NCBI GenBank assembly: GCA_024686055.1
Contig: JAIBDV010000103.1
Location: 1-8,572 of the forward strand
DNA: 8,572 nucleotides
Direction: 5' to 3'
DNA from: Neptuniibacter sp.
GTDB lineage: Bacteria; Pseudomonadota; Gammaproteobacteria; Pseudomonadales; Balneatricaceae
Of the stretch, positions 6,022 to 8,572 are shown in pieces. A program made the translations under genes and the position numbers. A model generated the notes under the pieces. That model was given only the letters and a program-made list of their open reading frames with translations. It was not told the DNA's origin and made no database searches. The stretch's first letter is position 1; every line of letters starts with the position of its first letter.

Positions 6022-7629
6022 ATGGAATTCATCTGGATACTGTTCGCATTTATCTGTGGACTGGGGGCGAAAATGCTCGCCCTGCCACCCCTTATCGGCT
6101 TTCTGTGTGCCGGTTTTATTCTCAATTACCTCGGGGTTGAACCCGCCACAAACCTTGATACCCTGGCCGACCTGGGTATCACCCTGATGCTGTTTACTAT
6201 CGGCCTCAAACTCAATGTACGCGACCTGCTCAAGCCTGAAGTGTGGGCCAGCACTCTGGGCCATATGGGCGTGTGGATAGCCGTCATCGCCAGCGGTATG
6301 CTCCTGCTGACCACCCTTAGCGTACCCTGGTTCAGTGAGCTGGACCTGCAAAGCGCGGCAGTACTGGCGTTCGCGCTAAGTTTCAGCAGCACCGTCTGTA
6401 TCGTCAAGCTGCTGGAGGAAACCGGCGAATCCAAAACCCGCCACGGCCGTCTGGCCATCGGGGTACTGGTTATGCAGGACATCGTCGCGGTGCTGTTTCT
6501 GGTGGTCAGTACCGGCAAGGTGCCCTCTCTCTGGGCTGCCGCACTGCTGGGACTCTATTGGGTACGCCCCTTGCTGGACCGGCTGCTGGACAAAGCTGGC
6601 CATGGCGAGCTGCTGCCACTGACTGGCTTTTTCCTCGCGCTGGGCAGCTATGAGCTGTTCAGCCTGGTGGGGATCAAAGGGGATCTGGGCGCCCTGATCT
6701 GCGGTATGTTGCTGGCTACCAGCCCGAAAGCCACCGAGTTGAATAAGGCGCTGCTGAGTTTCAAAGACATCTTCCTGATCGGCTTTTTCCTCTCCATCGG
6801 CTTTACCGCCCTGCCCGACCTGTCGATGATCATCATTGCCGTCCTGCTGGCAATACTGATCCCGGTAAAATTCGGGATGTTTTTCCTGATGTTCTGTGGG
6901 CTACGCCTGCGCGGTCGCACCGCCTACCTGTCAGCGCTGGCGCTGGCCAACTTCAGTGAATTTGGCCTGATCGTCGCTGCTATCAGCACCGATGCTGGCT
7001 GGCTCAGCAACGAGTGGCTGGTGATTATCGCCCTTGCCGTATCAGTCTCGTTCATCATTACCAGCGTACTCTACCGTAGCGCCCACACCCTCTACCTCTT
7101 CTATAAAACCATCGTCCGCCGCTTTGAGCGAGACCAGCGACTGGTTGAAGACATCGTCCACCAGCCCCAGGGCGCTCGTATGCTGATTGTTGGTCTGGGC
7201 CGGGTCGGTAAAGGAGCACTACACACACTGACCGAACTTCGTGGTGAGCAAGTATGGGGGATGGACTCTGATCGTATCCGGGTGTCCAGAATGCAGGACG
7301 AAGGTAAACAGGTTTTCTTCGGCGATGGCGAAGATGCCGACCTCTGGGAGTCCATGGACACCTCCAGCGTCCGGCTGGTGATGCTGGCAATGCCGTCACT
7401 GGAAGACATGGAAAACATCACCCTGCAGTTGCGTACTGCCAACTATCAGGGAGAAATCGCTGCAATTGCTCGCTATGAAGATGAGTATGACAAACTGCTG
7501 GCCGTGGGTGTCGACCATGTATTCAACTTCTATACCGAGGCCGGTACCGGCTTTGCAGAAGAGAGCCTGCAGGTCGTCGACGGCATACCCATTCACCTGG
7601 CACCGCTCAACCCGGGCCAGCCCGGGTAA
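6022..7629 (+). CDS. Kef-type (CPA2) cation:proton antiporter with TrkA-N domain
   Basis: This is an inner-membrane exchanger of a monovalent cation, probably K+ or Na+, for protons; it would act in pH and ion homeostasis. The protein is 535 aa. About 11-12 hydrophobic helices span residues 1-350, with family signatures LGITLMLFTIGLKL (51-64), LSFSSTVCIV (119-128), MQDIVAVLF (151-159), DLGALICGMLLATS (221-234) and ANFSEFGLI (309-317). The Gln-Asp pair at 152-153 matches the QD ion-site motif of KefB/KefC; electrogenic relatives have DD there. From about 386 a TrkA-N (RCK/KTN) Rossmann domain follows, with GLGRVG (391-396) and Asp415 at the second-strand end, expected to bind NAD(H) or another nucleotide and gate transport. 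It is shorter than E. coli KefC (about 620 aa), and no KefF/KefG-type partner is nearby, so I give no kef symbol. The start has AAGG 5 nt upstream. A voltage-gated channel gene follows 115 bases later. The exact ion is not determined. Confidence 0.92.
   Translation: MEFIWILFAFICGLGAKMLALPPLIGFLCAGFILNYLGVEPATNLDTLADLGITLMLFTIGLKLNVRDLLKPEVWASTLGHMGVWIAVIASGMLLLTTLSVPWFSELDLQSAAVLAFALSFSSTVCIVKLLEETGESKTRHGRLAIGVLVMQDIVAVLFLVVSTGKVPSLWAAALLGLYWVRPLLDRLLDKAGHGELLPLTGFFLALGSYELFSLVGIKGDLGALICGMLLATSPKATELNKALLSFKDIFLIGFFLSIGFTALPDLSMIIIAVLLAILIPVKFGMFFLMFCGLRLRGRTAYLSALALANFSEFGLIVAAISTDAGWLSNEWLVIIALAVSVSFIITSVLYRSAHTLYLFYKTIVRRFERDQRLVEDIVHQPQGARMLIVGLGRVGKGALHTLTELRGEQVWGMDSDRIRVSRMQDEGKQVFFGDGEDADLWESMDTSSVRLVMLAMPSLEDMENITLQLRTANYQGEIAAIARYEDEYDKLLAVGVDHVFNFYTEAGTGFAEESLQVVDGIPIHLAPLNPGQPG
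7610..7627 (+). repeat. GC-rich inverted repeat over the antiporter stop codon
   Basis: ACCCGGG (7610-7616) and CCCGGGT (7621-7627) form a perfect 7-bp stem around CCAG. It covers the last codons (Pro-Gly-Gln-Pro-Gly) and the first base of the TAA stop. No uridine run follows, so it is not a classic terminator. It may slow decay of the mRNA 3' end or simply reflect a Pro-Gly repeat. Confidence 0.4.
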
Positions 7630-7654
7630 CGACGAATAGAGACTATCTATCCTC

Positions 7655-7683
7655 TTTCCAGCCGGGTAAAGTCCGGCTGGAAA
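7655..7683. terminator. Perfect 11-bp hairpin after the antiporter gene
   Basis: TTTCCAGCCGG (7655-7665) pairs perfectly with CCGGCTGGAAA (7673-7683) around a 7-nt loop. Its place 25 bases past the stop suggests termination or partial termination before the channel gene. On both strands T's precede the stem and A's follow it, the reverse of an intrinsic terminator, so an RNA-stability or attenuating stem is an equal possibility. Confidence 0.45.
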
Positions 7684-7696
7684 ATTACTCAAAGAT

Positions 7697-7710
7697 ACCT
7701 GATATCAGGT
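7697..7710. promoter_or_regulatory. 14-bp perfect palindrome upstream of the channel gene (candidate operator)
   Basis: ACCTGATATCAGGT is fully self-complementary with no spacer and lies 34 bases before the channel ATG. Perfect palindromes of this size are typical of sites for dimeric repressors. No clear -35/-10 pair is visible around it. The cognate protein is unknown. Confidence 0.35.
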
Positions 7711-7744
7711 TGCACCCACCCCGGCATCCCGGACACTCAACACC

Positions 7745-8572
7745 ATGCAGATAGCAAAAATACAGAGCCAGCTTCAGGCCCTGCGCAATAACAGACTGTT
7801 CGAATCTACCGTCATCGCTGTCATCCTGTTTTCAGCCATGGTGATCGGTGCAAAAACCTACGATATGCCACCCTCACTACTCAGCCTGATTGGTGTACTG
7901 GACGTCGTTATCACCCTGTTTTTTCTGGCTGAGCTGAGCATTCGCTTTATCGGCGACACCGAGCGCAATCAGTTTTTCCATAAGGGCTGGAACCTGTTCG
8001 ATACACTGATCGTGGCTATCAGCCTGATCCCGATTGAAGACAGTGAACTGGCTCTGGTGGGGCGGCTGATCCGTATTTTTCGCGTACTGCGGATGGTGTC
8101 GGTGGTGCCTGAATTACGCATCCTGCTCAATTCACTGCTCAAAGCACTGCCCCAGCTGGGCTACGTCATCCTGCTGATGTTTATCATCTTCTATATCTAT
8201 GCCGCCGTCGGGGCTACCTTCTTTGCCCCTATTAACACTGAGCTGTGGGGTGATATATCGATCGCTATGCTGACCCTGTTCCGGGTAATGACGTTTGAGG
8301 ACTGGACCGATGTCATGTACGAAACCATGGCCGTATACCCTTTCAGCTGGCTGTATTACCTGACCTTTATTTTCCTTACCACTTTTGCCTTCCTCAATAT
8401 GGTGATCGGTATCGTGGTTAACGTGATGGAAAATGAGCATGCCGATGCCAAAGCCGCCCAGGCCGAGGCCGACGGTCAGCTGTCTCTGAATGATCTGTCC
8501 CGTCAGATCAGCGAGCTTAAAGCGCTCGTACAGACACAGCAGCAACCCCAGCAAGAAAAAATAGAGCATTAA
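7745..8572 (+). CDS. Voltage-gated cation channel, NaChBac-like, with an acidic selectivity filter
   Basis: This is a six-helix ion-channel subunit of 275 aa (NaChBac has 274) expected to form a homotetramer in the inner membrane. S1 is about 18-37, S2 44-70 with Glu63, and S3 81-97 with Asp86, the acids that usually pair with gating charges. S4 has four arginines at every third position (107, 110, 113, 116) in GRLIRIFRVLR, then SVVPELR as in NaChBac. S5 is about 132-160, S6 about 202-230 with FLNMVIGIVVN. The pore filter is TFEDWTD (183-189), where sodium-selective NavAb has TLESWSM; the extra acids suggest Ca2+ or mixed permeability (inference). The C-terminal tail (231-275) has a heptad-like segment (247-262), LSLNDLSRQISELKAL, fitting the coiled coil that assembles tetramers in this family. 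The ribosome site is weak, but no other start is likely. The TAA is the final codon of the window, so the gene is complete. Confidence 0.94.
   Translation: MQIAKIQSQLQALRNNRLFESTVIAVILFSAMVIGAKTYDMPPSLLSLIGVLDVVITLFFLAELSIRFIGDTERNQFFHKGWNLFDTLIVAISLIPIEDSELALVGRLIRIFRVLRMVSVVPELRILLNSLLKALPQLGYVILLMFIIFYIYAAVGATFFAPINTELWGDISIAMLTLFRVMTFEDWTDVMYETMAVYPFSWLYYLTFIFLTTFAFLNMVIGIVVNVMENEHADAKAAQAEADGQLSLNDLSRQISELKALVQTQQQPQQEKIEH

Noticed and set aside
6126..6518. Minus-strand frames inside the antiporter gene (also at 6376-6603, 6648-6920, 7058-7442)
   Set aside because: They are antisense to a well-supported membrane protein gene, and no start site or domain supports them.

Overview
The window looks like chromosomal DNA from a gammaproteobacterium, probably a marine one such as an Oceanospirillales-type genus. 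The best marker is a full-length RlmG, a 23S rRNA methyltransferase typical of Gammaproteobacteria. A sodium-coupled transporter and a NaChBac-type voltage-gated channel fit a marine or saline habitat. GC is moderate (judged by eye, not computed). The lineage is inference from gene content only. No mobile element, tRNA, rRNA or CRISPR array was seen.

Layout, left to right: (1) about 320 bases without a convincing gene, ending in a 16-bp inverted repeat and a GGAG ribosome site. (2) A plus-strand neurotransmitter:sodium symporter (NSS) family transporter, best started at the GTG at 321. (3) A 64-base convergent gap holding a strong hairpin. (4) A large minus-strand c-di-GMP enzyme with four CBS repeats, PAS, GGDEF (as GGDEL) and EAL domains. 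(5) A 244-base gap with a good minus-strand promoter for that enzyme and a leader of about 160 nt. (6) Minus-strand rlmG. (7) A divergent intergenic region of about 300 bases with several inverted and direct repeats. (8) A plus-strand Kef-type (CPA2) cation:proton antiporter with a C-terminal TrkA-N nucleotide-binding domain. (9) A 115-base gap with two hairpins or palindromes. (10) A plus-strand six-helix voltage-gated cation channel whose stop codon is the last codon of the window.

The genes do not form one pathway. rlmG is a housekeeping rRNA modification gene. The CBS/PAS/GGDEF/EAL protein is a cytoplasmic signalling enzyme with its own promoter. The antiporter and channel lie in tandem on the same strand. 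One exchanges monovalent cations for protons under nucleotide control, and the other is a voltage-gated inward path for Na+ or Ca2+, so they may form an ion-homeostasis or excitability pair.

The most interesting signal is the channel's selectivity filter, TFEDWTD. Compared with the TLESWSM-type filter of characterised bacterial sodium channels, it carries two extra acidic residues. They sit at positions where added acids are known to give bacterial channels Ca2+ permeability. I see no clearly new multi-gene system. The other findings are candidate regulatory structures and an unusual domain stack.
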